Origin: Metabacillus kandeliae
Lineage (GTDB): Bacteria > Bacillota > Bacilli > Bacillales > Bacillaceae
Assembly: GCF_021166585.1 (NCBI RefSeq)
Contig: NZ_JAJOZE010000001.1
Location: 1 to 56,061 of the forward strand
Direction of reading: 5' to 3'
Length of the DNA: 56,061 nucleotides
The translations under genes were made by a program, and so were the position numbers. The notes below the pieces were generated by a model. That model was not told the DNA's origin. It did no database searches and was given only the letters and a program-made list of their open reading frames with translations. Positions 36,481 through 43,937 of this stretch are shown one piece after another (the first letter of the stretch is position 1; the number at the start of each line of letters is the position of its first letter).

Positions 36481-37572
36481 TTGAAAATTTTAACGATCGT
36501 AGGAACACGGCCTGAAATCATCCGTCTAAGCCTGATTATAAAAAAACTGGACGAATTTGCGGAAAAGCAAATTCTCGTTCATACAGGACAAAACTTTACA
36601 GATTCGCTGAGCGACATTTTCTTTCGCCAGATGAAGGTCAGACAGCCTGATTATTTTTTGCTGAAGAGCCAAAAGTCGCTCGGGGAGCAGCTCTCTGTAA
36701 TGTATGGGGAGCTTGAAAAGATTCTGATAAAAGAGAAACCGGATAAAGTGCTGATACTCGGTGACACAAACAGCGGCTTGCTGGCTGTTCTCTCAGAGAG
36801 AATGGGCATTCCTGTCTTTCATATGGAAGCAGGAAACCGCTGCTTTGATCTTGAGGTGCCAGAGGAGAAAAACAGGCGTGTCATCGATGCCATATCCTCC
36901 ATCAACCTGCCTTATACACCGGGAAGCAGAGAAAATCTCCTTAGAGAAGGACTACCTTCAAACAAAATTATAATGTGCGGCAATCCGATCCTAGAGGTCA
37001 TTCATCATTATCAAGAGGAAATCAGCGGGAGCAGCATCCTGGAAACCATGAAATTGAATAAAGAGGACTATTTGCTTGTGACAACCCACAGAGCTGAAAA
37101 CGTGGATCATCCTGCAAGGCTGCTGGAAATCATGAAAGGGCTGAATTTAACAGCAAAAGCATTTCAGAAAAGGATCATCTGCAGTGTTCATCCAAGAACA
37201 AGATCCAAACTCGAACATCTTGCACTGGAAATAGACCCGCTCATTGAGTTTCACGAACCATTCGGCTTTTTTGATTTTATTAAGCTTGAGCAAAATGCTT
37301 ACTGCGTTCTCACAGACAGCGGAACCGTCCAGGAAGAATGCTGCCTGTTTCACGTACCGGCCGTAACGGTAAGGAAGACCACCGAAAGGCCGGAAACCAT
37401 CCAGTGCGGAAGCAACATGCTGTCAGGACTTCATGCTGAAGCCATTTTGGACTGCGTCAAAATCATGACAGCAGGCAGCAGGGACTGGGCTTTTCCGGAA
37501 GGCTACAATCAGCTGGATGTTTCAGAAAAAGTCATAAAAATTTTGCTGGGAGGCATTACTGTTGTTAACTAA
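36481..37572 (+). CDS. UDP-GlcNAc 2-epimerase, CapG/WecB type
   Basis: 363-residue non-hydrolysing C2-epimerase with VGTRPEIIRLS, LVHTGQNF, ILGDTNSGL, HMEAGNRCFDLEVPEEKNRR, CSVHPRTRSK and TDSGTVQEE. The text is closer to S. aureus Cap5G/Cap8G (RPEIIRLS, MEAGNRCFD, NLPYT) than to WecB, pointing to C2 epimerisation of a UDP-6-deoxy-HexNAc intermediate. The TTG at 36481 with AGGGGTGG upstream is chosen; an ATG at 36460 would add seven residues. It overlaps the next gene by 11 nt. First gene of the nucleotide-sugar cassette. Confidence 0.87.
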   Translation: MKILTIVGTRPEIIRLSLIIKKLDEFAEKQILVHTGQNFTDSLSDIFFRQMKVRQPDYFLLKSQKSLGEQLSVMYGELEKILIKEKPDKVLILGDTNSGLLAVLSERMGIPVFHMEAGNRCFDLEVPEEKNRRVIDAISSINLPYTPGSRENLLREGLPSNKIIMCGNPILEVIHHYQEEISGSSILETMKLNKEDYLLVTTHRAENVDHPARLLEIMKGLNLTAKAFQKRIICSVHPRTRSKLEHLALEIDPLIEFHEPFGFFDFIKLEQNAYCVLTDSGTVQEECCLFHVPAVTVRKTTERPETIQCGSNMLSGLHAEAILDCVKIMTAGSRDWAFPEGYNQLDVSEKVIKILLGGITVVN

Positions 37573-38548
37573 TCAAACGATCCTTGTGACAGGGGGAACC
37601 GGCTCCTGGGGGTACGAACTTGTACGCCAGCTGCTGTCCTACAGTCCAAAGGAAATCCGCATTTTCTCAAGAAACGAATCCAGCCAATTCACGATGAGGC
37701 AGGAATTTGATAATAACCCAAAGCTTAAGTTTTTAATCGGCGACATTAAAGAAAAAGATTCTTTGATTGAAGCCTCTCAAGGAGTTGACTTTGTCTTCCA
37801 CCTTGCGGCTCTGAAGCATGTACCTGTTTGTGAAGCACAGCCGATGGAGGCTCTGAAGACAAATGTCATCGGTACACAGAATGTCATCGATGCGGCCATT
37901 CATTGCAATGTGAATACTGTTGTCTACATTTCAACAGATAAAGCGTCAGATCCATCGAATTTTTACGGCTTTTCAAAGGCGATGGGAGAAAGGCTTATCA
38001 TTCACGCCAATACACTGATGACCGACACTAAATTTGTCTGCATCAGAGGCGGAAATGTGCTTGGTACAAACGGCAGCGTGATTCATGTCTTTAAGAAGCA
38101 GATTCAGGAAAAAGGAAAAGTCGGCATAACAGATCTGCAAATGACCAGGTTCTTTTTAACGCTGAAGGAAGCGATTCAGCTTGTTTTCAAAGCCACGTTT
38201 GAAAGTCTAGGCGGAGAAATTTTTGTTATGAAAATGCCGACATGCCGTATTCTTGATTTGGCACAAGTGCTAATGGAAGAATCCAAAATTGAAAACATTC
38301 AAATCGAAGTGCTTGGCGTACGCCCAGGTGAAAAAATTCACGAGCTTCTGCTTTCAAAATACGAAGCCGGTAACTCTGTTGTCTATGATGATGAATACTT
38401 TGTCATCCTTCCGACCATTCCGATTGAAGGATTGAAGGAGCATTATGCTGACTATGAGTCTGTTGTTCTCGAAAACTACGATTCCAGCACAGGGCTGATG
38501 AGCAAGGAAGAAATTAGAGAAATGCTGCTGAAAGGCGGTTTCATTTAA
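37562..38548 (+). CDS. UDP-GlcNAc 4,6-dehydratase family SDR (CapE/FlaA1-like)
   Basis: 328-residue extended SDR of the polysaccharide biosynthesis (CapD/FlaA1) family. It has the NAD(P) motif VTGGTGSWGYELV, FHLAALKHVP, ISTDKASDP, YGFSK (YxxxK) and VRPGEKIHE. It is expected to dehydrate UDP-GlcNAc to a 4-keto-6-deoxy sugar, probably with C5 inversion as in CapE. The TTG start at 37562 has GGGAGG 9 bases upstream and overlaps the epimerase gene by 11 nt; the next gene begins one base after its stop. Confidence 0.87.
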   Translation: MLTNQTILVTGGTGSWGYELVRQLLSYSPKEIRIFSRNESSQFTMRQEFDNNPKLKFLIGDIKEKDSLIEASQGVDFVFHLAALKHVPVCEAQPMEALKTNVIGTQNVIDAAIHCNVNTVVYISTDKASDPSNFYGFSKAMGERLIIHANTLMTDTKFVCIRGGNVLGTNGSVIHVFKKQIQEKGKVGITDLQMTRFFLTLKEAIQLVFKATFESLGGEIFVMKMPTCRILDLAQVLMEESKIENIQIEVLGVRPGEKIHELLLSKYEAGNSVVYDDEYFVILPTIPIEGLKEHYADYESVVLENYDSSTGLMSKEEIREMLLKGGFI

Positions 38549-39376
38549 ATGAAATGCCTCATTCTTGGCGGCCATGGGATGGCAGGGCATGTCATGGTAT
38601 CCTATTTCAAGCAAAAATCCGGCTGCCAGGTATTTTACACATCTAGAGACAGTCATGATAAGAACAGCATTTTCCTGGATGCATCAGACATGACTGAGGT
38701 AAAGAAGCTGGTCAGCCAGCTGAAGCCTGACGTTATGATTAACTGCATCGGCATTTTGAATCAGCAGGCAGCTGAAAACCCAAAAGAGGCAATCCTCGCA
38801 AATAGTCTTCTTCCGCATGTTCTTGCGGAAGAAGCTGATAAGTATAAGGGGAAATTGATTCATATCAGCACAGATTGTGTGTTTGAAGGAAAGAAGGGTG
38901 ATTACACGGAAGAAGACCCTGCAGACGGCACCTCCTCCTACGCTCAGTCTAAACGGCTTGGGGAAGTCGTTTCAGACCGGCATCTGACGATCAGAACATC
39001 TATTATCGGCCCCGAAATGAAAGAAAACGGCATTGGTCTCTTTTTATGGTTTATGAAGCAGACCGGCAGGATTAAAGGCTATGAAAGAGTTTTTTGGAAT
39101 GGCGTCACAACGCTTGAGCTTGCCAAAGCAGCTGAAAGTCTGCTTGAGCAAAATGTATCAGGCCTCCTGCATTTAGGATCGCAGCAGAAGATTTCAAAGC
39201 ATAAACTGCTGCTGCTCATTCAGGAGATTTTCGAAAAAGACGATGTTGAAATTGTTCCTGACGGAAAATTCGTTCAGGACAGGACAATCCGGAGTATCCG
39301 CAATGATTTTATATACGAAGTGCCTTCGTACAGAACGATGCTGGTAGAAATGAAAGAATGGATGAAGGCAGAATGA
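38549..39376 (+). CDS. RmlD-like SDR sugar 4-reductase
   Basis: 275-residue reductase of the dTDP-4-dehydrorhamnose reductase type: LILGGHGMAGHVMVSYF (nucleotide binding), MINCIGILNQQAAENP, HISTDCVFEGKKGDYTEEDPADGTSSYAQSKRLGE. It would reduce the 4-keto group made by the preceding dehydratase. Unlike S. aureus CapF it has no C-terminal cupin domain, which favours the short WbvR/RmlD-like route to a UDP-L-RhaNAc/QuiNAc-type sugar over the CapF route to L-FucNAc. AAAGGCGG lies upstream of the ATG. It overlaps the next gene by 4 nt. Confidence 0.83.
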   Translation: MKCLILGGHGMAGHVMVSYFKQKSGCQVFYTSRDSHDKNSIFLDASDMTEVKKLVSQLKPDVMINCIGILNQQAAENPKEAILANSLLPHVLAEEADKYKGKLIHISTDCVFEGKKGDYTEEDPADGTSSYAQSKRLGEVVSDRHLTIRTSIIGPEMKENGIGLFLWFMKQTGRIKGYERVFWNGVTTLELAKAAESLLEQNVSGLLHLGSQQKISKHKLLLLIQEIFEKDDVEIVPDGKFVQDRTIRSIRNDFIYEVPSYRTMLVEMKEWMKAE

Positions 39377-40275
39377 AGGGGAAAGGAAAGCTGCTGATCA
39401 CAGGTGCAGGCGGTTTCACCGGAAGGCATGCGTGTACAGAATTGCTGCTCGCAGGATACGAGGTAACAGCAGCTGTCAGGAAGCCCTTAAAAGGGCTTAA
39501 TAAAGGAATCTCCATTATTAAATGCGAGCTAACCGATAAAGAGCAGGTATTCCAAGCGGTAAAAAGCCTGAAGCCTGATTATGTTCTTCACTTGGCAGGC
39601 CAGAATCATGCCGGAAATTCCTGGAGTGATCCTCTTGCTTCAATTGAAGCGAACACGATGGCTACAGCTTTTCTGATTGAAGCTGTCCGCTTGTTCAGCC
39701 CTGATTGCCGCATGGTCATTGCCGGCTCTGCGCTTGAATTTGATCCTGCAGATTTTTCCTCTCTCACCAGTCCCTACAGTCTCAGCAAAACAATGCAGGT
39801 GCTGACTGCCAGGTCCTTTGGAGCCCTCTATCAAATGGATATTATTATAGTTCGTCCTTCAAACCTGATTGGACCGGGAGTTTCCTCAGGTGTCTGTTCC
39901 ATTTTTGCCAAAAGGATCGCAGAAATGGAACAAGGAAAAGCAGAAAGAGTGCTGAAGGTGCAAAACCTGCAGGCAAAGCGTGCATTCCTCGATGTAAGAG
40001 ATGCTGTCAGCGCCTATCATGTTTGTTTATCAGCCGGTAGATCCGGTGAGGTATATGACGTGACTTCTGAGGAATGGACCTCATTAGGAAAAATAATCAC
40101 GTTATTGAAAAAGCATACTGCCGTTGAATTCGAAGTGGAAGCAGATGTCAGCCATGCCATAGAAGCCGAACCCCCTCCTTCTGCTGCTAAGCTGAAGGAG
40201 CTTGGCTGGAAGCCTGCCATTACTTTGGAAACGTCGCTGAAGGAAATTCTTCAATATAGCCGGAAAAACCCCTAA
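39373..40275 (+). CDS. NAD-dependent epimerase/dehydratase (GDP-sugar reductase RMD-like)
   Basis: 300-residue extended SDR: LLITGAGGFTGRHACTELL, YVLHLAGQNHAGNSW, VIAGSALEFDP, YSLSK (YxxxK), RPSNLIGPG and KRAFLDVRDAVSAY. The overall style is that of GDP-4-keto-6-deoxymannose reductases (RMD). Because it is the fourth gene of the UDP-HexNAc cassette, its real substrate may be different. ATGA overlap with the previous gene; a strong terminator follows, so the four genes 36481-40275 form one transcript. Confidence 0.8.
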   Translation: MKGKGKLLITGAGGFTGRHACTELLLAGYEVTAAVRKPLKGLNKGISIIKCELTDKEQVFQAVKSLKPDYVLHLAGQNHAGNSWSDPLASIEANTMATAFLIEAVRLFSPDCRMVIAGSALEFDPADFSSLTSPYSLSKTMQVLTARSFGALYQMDIIIVRPSNLIGPGVSSGVCSIFAKRIAEMEQGKAERVLKVQNLQAKRAFLDVRDAVSAYHVCLSAGRSGEVYDVTSEEWTSLGKIITLLKKHTAVEFEVEADVSHAIEAEPPPSAAKLKELGWKPAITLETSLKEILQYSRKNP

Positions 40276-40313
40276 AGAAAAAGAATCCCAAAATATGGGA
40301 TTCTTTTTCTTTT
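40276..40313 (+). terminator. Terminator of the nucleotide-sugar cassette
   Basis: Perfect stem aaaaagaatccca / tgggattcttttt with a five-base loop. Confidence 0.92.
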
Positions 40314-40365
40314 ATCTCAGCTGTTTAAGAAAGTATGTTAAACGAGAATGGCGATGTTTGAGCAC

Positions 40366-40498
40366 CTGTTGATTGGAGTGGCAGGCGGGAGACTCCTGCG
40401 GGAGCAGCGGGACAGGTGAGACCCCGCAGGCGCTAAGGCGCCGAGGAGGCTCACCGCCCGCCCCGCGGAAAGCGGACGCCTGGAACGGAAATCAACAG
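40366..40498. repeat. GC-rich interspersed repeat with 9-bp terminal inverted repeats
   Basis: 133-bp noncoding block much richer in G+C than its surroundings, containing gactcctgcgggagcagcgg, gtgagaccccgcaggcgc and ggctcaccgcccgccccgcg. The ends are perfect inverted repeats, CTGTTGATT at 40366-40374 and AATCAACAG at 40490-40498. I recognise very similar blocks as common intergenic repeats in many Bacillus genomes. A truncated relative lies at 28018. Confidence 0.85.
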
Positions 40499-40529
40499 CC
40501 AAATTTAAGCAGATTTTTTAAAGGGGGAG

Positions 40530-41600
40530 TTAAACCCCAAGAGACTGCAGCATGGCAGCAAAATTTGAGGCATACAGCTCAGGGCTGAAGTTTGTTTTGA
40601 CATGCTGCAGGGCTCCGTTTCGAATGCTTTCTCTAAGAACACTGTTATCCATTAAATCCTTCGCCTCTTCCAAAGCATTTTGAATATTGCCGAGCTGATA
40701 ATATTTGCCTGTCTGATTATGAATAACAGAGCTTCTTACTCCATCAGAATCCGTTGTTAAAACAGGACAGCGGCAGGTCATCGCTTCAAGCACTGCATAA
40801 GGAGCGCCTTCCACTTTAGAGGTGGAGCAAAGAAATCCGCCGGAGTCTCCGATTTCTGAAAAAAAGTTTTTCATGTTTTCATTAGGGATATTTTGGTGAA
40901 TGGTCAGGCTGCCCTGCAGGCCAAGCGCCTGAATCTGCTGCTGAAATTGGGCTCTTTCTTCAGCCGTGGAAAGAGTCGGATCCTCAAACATATACAGTTT
41001 AATATTCGGGTTATGAAGAGTAATCAAATAGTGGCCGATCAAAAGAAATTCCCGCCAGTTCTTATTGTCTTCAATTCTGCCTGTCCATCCAATTATTGGA
41101 TTTTGATTTTTCGGAAGCGGTGCATAAGCAAACGCTGCGGTATCAAAGCAGTTATTGTAGCTGAACTTCGGAGTTGACGGGTAAAGCTCCTGGAAAATCT
41201 GCTCAATGTGAGGCGTCCTCGGGTTTAATAACCCATTTCCATACCCTGTTACATAAGGAACTGCTTTTGTCATTTCTGTTCTTGCTGTCTCTTTTGGACC
41301 GTAGCCTTGAATTTCCAAGATCATTTTTCCGGTATATCCTAAATTTCGAAATCGCTGCAATGCCAGGTAATCAGAGGTGATCACAACAGCACTGTAATTT
41401 CCGGTAGACAGAATGCCGCTGATCTCGTGATCCTCATTTGTGATATAGACAGGAGCACCGTGATCATTGACCAAATCCCGTTCTTTTTTGTAATAAAGAA
41501 AATGGGCGTTCATGTTCGCTTTTTTCAAGGCAGAGCTTCTCTGGCGGTTTAGCGTTTCAACGCCTCCGCTCGGCACGTAAAACACAAACAATATATTCAT
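40530..41600 (-). CDS. GT4-type glycosyltransferase, divergent member
   Basis: 356-residue GT-B glycosyltransferase on the opposite strand to its neighbours. It has MNILFVFYVPSGGVETLNR at the N-terminus, PIIGWTGRIEDNKNW at the domain junction and the EX7E motif EGAPYAVLE followed by VLTTDSDGVRS. Acceptor and donor unknown. The ATG at 41600 has AAGGAGG upstream. The 175-base gap to the divergent GT2 gene holds a CATAGAATA element facing this gene. Confidence 0.85.
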   Translation of the reverse strand: MNILFVFYVPSGGVETLNRQRSSALKKANMNAHFLYYKKERDLVNDHGAPVYITNEDHEISGILSTGNYSAVVITSDYLALQRFRNLGYTGKMILEIQGYGPKETARTEMTKAVPYVTGYGNGLLNPRTPHIEQIFQELYPSTPKFSYNNCFDTAAFAYAPLPKNQNPIIGWTGRIEDNKNWREFLLIGHYLITLHNPNIKLYMFEDPTLSTAEERAQFQQQIQALGLQGSLTIHQNIPNENMKNFFSEIGDSGGFLCSTSKVEGAPYAVLEAMTCRCPVLTTDSDGVRSSVIHNQTGKYYQLGNIQNALEEAKDLMDNSVLRESIRNGALQHVKTNFSPELYASNFAAMLQSLGV

Positions 41601-41647
41601 TGCTTCCTCCTTGAAAGGCAGTCTTTAGCCGGACTTCCGTACTCTTT

Positions 41648-41656
41648 TATTCTATG
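41648..41656 (-). promoter_or_regulatory. Candidate mother-cell (-10) element for the minus-strand GT4
   Basis: Minus-strand CATAGAATA fits the sigma-K -10 pattern CATANNNTA and is near the sigma-E pattern, with a TCATAGG 16 bases upstream. About 48 bases before the start codon. Short pattern, so low confidence. Confidence 0.3.
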
Positions 41657-41775
41657 CAACCTTTTTTTCCTATGACTCACTTTATGAAGAAGCAGGAAAT
41701 TAACGAACCTAAAGCGCACAGTACGGCATATGATGCTAATGGAAAAATACCGAAAAAAATAACAAGGAGAAAAAA

Positions 41776-42486
41776 ATGATCCCACAAGTTTCCATCATCA
41801 TTCCGTTTTATAACTGCGCATATGTAAATCAGGCACTGGACAGCGCCCTTGCTCAGACATATCCGAATATAGAAATTCTTGTTGTGGATGACGGCTCTTT
41901 CTTGCATGTAGAGAAGCTTGACCCTTATAAAGATAAAATCAGATACTTCAAAAAAGAAAATGGGGGGACGGCTACGGCACTGAACGTCGGCATACAGCAT
42001 GCAAAAGGTGACTTTATTTCCTGGCTAAGCTCAGACGATTTGTTTGTTCCGGAGAAAACAGCCAAACAGGCGGCATTCCTGGCGGCATCTCCTGCAGATG
42101 TCTGCTTCTCAAACTATGACATTATTGATGAATTTGGAAATGTCACGTTGCCGTCTGCCTGCACGCATCCAATGACAGAACGCAATGTATACGAGGCTTT
42201 TATGTTCGGAAATCCCATCAATGGCTGCACTGTGATGTTCAAAAAGGACGTCTTTCAAAAAGTTGGCTATTTTGACCACAATTACCGCTATACACAGGAC
42301 TATGAAATGTGGTTCAGGCTGATCTCAAAGGGAATCAGCATTCAATACCTTCATGAAGTACTCGTCAAATTCAGAAAGCACGGCGAGTCAGGAACAATAA
42401 AGCACCAGGCAGAAATGACCAATGAAATCAGCATGCTGGAAAGCTATTACAGGCCTCTTGTCCTGCAGAGGCTCTTGTCAAACTGA
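41776..42486 (+). CDS. GT2 family glycosyltransferase
   Basis: 236-residue inverting GT-A enzyme: VSIIIPFYNCAYVNQALDSA, VVDDGS (Asp38-Asp39), NGGTATALNVGI and the metal-binding WLSSDDLF (Asp87-Asp88). Its catalytic region is near TQDYEMWFRL. No membrane segment. AAGGAG lies before the ATG. It is 44 bases upstream of the second YtcC-like GT4 and probably co-transcribed with it. Confidence 0.88.
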   Translation: MIPQVSIIIPFYNCAYVNQALDSALAQTYPNIEILVVDDGSFLHVEKLDPYKDKIRYFKKENGGTATALNVGIQHAKGDFISWLSSDDLFVPEKTAKQAAFLAASPADVCFSNYDIIDEFGNVTLPSACTHPMTERNVYEAFMFGNPINGCTVMFKKDVFQKVGYFDHNYRYTQDYEMWFRLISKGISIQYLHEVLVKFRKHGESGTIKHQAEMTNEISMLESYYRPLVLQRLLSN

Positions 42487-42530
42487 TACGCCCATCCTGC
42501 TGTATGCCGGGCAAAAAGGAGATGAGACGA

Positions 42531-43937
42531 TTGAAAATTTTACTGGCAACCTATTGGCCGATCCCCCATCTCGGAGGCGTGTGGAATTATATGGAGCAAA
42601 CAAAAGCGTTTCTTGAACAAGAAGGGCATGAGGTGGACATTCTTGGATTTGGCAGTGACAATACTTTCGTGCATTTAGTTACAAAGGATCAAAAAATTTC
42701 AAAGGATCAGCTGCTGCCGCTGTTGGAGGCGAAGATTACGCCTGATGAATACCCTGCCATCTATGCCAATGATCTCGTTAAGTATACTGAGTTTCAGCGG
42801 TATGTTTTTGAATTGGCTGCAGCGTACTTTGGCCTTCATGAGTATGATTTGATTCATACACAGGACGTTATCGCAACCGCCAGCCTGAAAAGGGTGAAGC
42901 CTGAGCATATTCCAATGGCAGCCACCATTCACGGCTCTGTGGCCCATGAAATCCGGCACCAGCTGAAAACTCTTCATAAATCGTCGAACGCCTTTATGGC
43001 GCGCGCTTATTTTGATGAATTGGAATGGATCGGGGCAACCGCAGCAGATGTCACCATTACAGCAAATGAATGGCTGCGCCGCATTTTCATCGAAGAATTT
43101 GATGTTCCTGACAACAGGATTAAAGTGCTGCATTACGGCTTTGACAAGGATGCATTTTTGAAAAAGCTGGGCGGACGGACAGATGCGGTAAAACCCCCAG
43201 GCAAAAAGGTTATCATCTATTCCGGACGGCTCGTTGAATTAAAAGGTGTGCATCATTTGATTGATGCCCTTGGAGAATTGAAGAAAAAGCGGGATGACTG
43301 GCAATGCTGGATCGTTGGAGATGGAGAAAAGAAAGAAGAACTGCGAATCCAGAGCAAGGTGAAAGGTTTGTCAGAATCCGTCTTCTTTTTTGGAAAAAGG
43401 GAGGATTTGCCTGAGCTGCTCAGCCTATCGGACATTTTTGTGCTTCCAAGCATATTGGAAAACCAGCCTCTTTCTGTCATTGAAGCTCAAATCGCTGGTA
43501 AAGCCATTATCATCAGTGATGCGGGCGGTCTGCCTGAAATGGCTGAAAACGGAGTAACAGGCCTCATCACACCAGCAGGAGATTCAGAAAAACTAATGGA
43601 AGCCATCGAACAGCTGCTTGAAAATGATGAGCTCCGTGAAACTCTTGCAAATAATGCAAAAGAATGGGCTGCAGATTACTGGGATATGAAGAATGAAATC
43701 GCCAATCTTCTTGAAATTTATGAGGGTGTTATCAGGGAAGAGGATGTGCAAAAAGAAGAAATCCTGGAGAATGAAGTGAGCCCGATAACGGAAGAAATCG
43801 CTGAGAAGGAAGAAACTCCGGGGAAAGAGACTCCTGCCGCAGAAGACATCACCGAGAAGAATGAGATTCCTGAAAAAGAAGAAACCGAGATAAAGGAAGA
43901 GATCCAGGATAATGAGCCGCCTATCGAAGCAGATTGA
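42531..43937 (+). CDS. GT4 glycosyltransferase (YtcC-like) with acidic C-terminal tail
   Basis: 468-residue paralogue of the glycosyltransferase at 34883: MKILLATYWPIPHLGGVWNYM, YSGRLVELKGVHH, EX7E in ENQPLSVIE, and DAGGLPEM. From about residue 400 it carries a tail of roughly 65 residues made mostly of Glu, Ile, Lys and Pro (for example EEIAEKEETPGKETPA), likely disordered. The paralogue has the Trp-Pro module there instead. The TTG at 42531 is chosen because AAGGAG is 10 bases upstream; ATGs at 42504 and 42522 are poorly spaced. It overlaps the next gene by 26 nt. Confidence 0.87.
   Translation: MKILLATYWPIPHLGGVWNYMEQTKAFLEQEGHEVDILGFGSDNTFVHLVTKDQKISKDQLLPLLEAKITPDEYPAIYANDLVKYTEFQRYVFELAAAYFGLHEYDLIHTQDVIATASLKRVKPEHIPMAATIHGSVAHEIRHQLKTLHKSSNAFMARAYFDELEWIGATAADVTITANEWLRRIFIEEFDVPDNRIKVLHYGFDKDAFLKKLGGRTDAVKPPGKKVIIYSGRLVELKGVHHLIDALGELKKKRDDWQCWIVGDGEKKEELRIQSKVKGLSESVFFFGKREDLPELLSLSDIFVLPSILENQPLSVIEAQIAGKAIIISDAGGLPEMAENGVTGLITPAGDSEKLMEAIEQLLENDELRETLANNAKEWAADYWDMKNEIANLLEIYEGVIREEDVQKEEILENEVSPITEEIAEKEETPGKETPAAEDITEKNEIPEKEETEIKEEIQDNEPPIEAD

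Noticed and set aside
40373-40588. 71-codon frame through the GC-rich repeat
   Set aside because: It runs through a noncoding repeat known from many intergenic positions; Gly/Pro/Arg-rich product without family resemblance.
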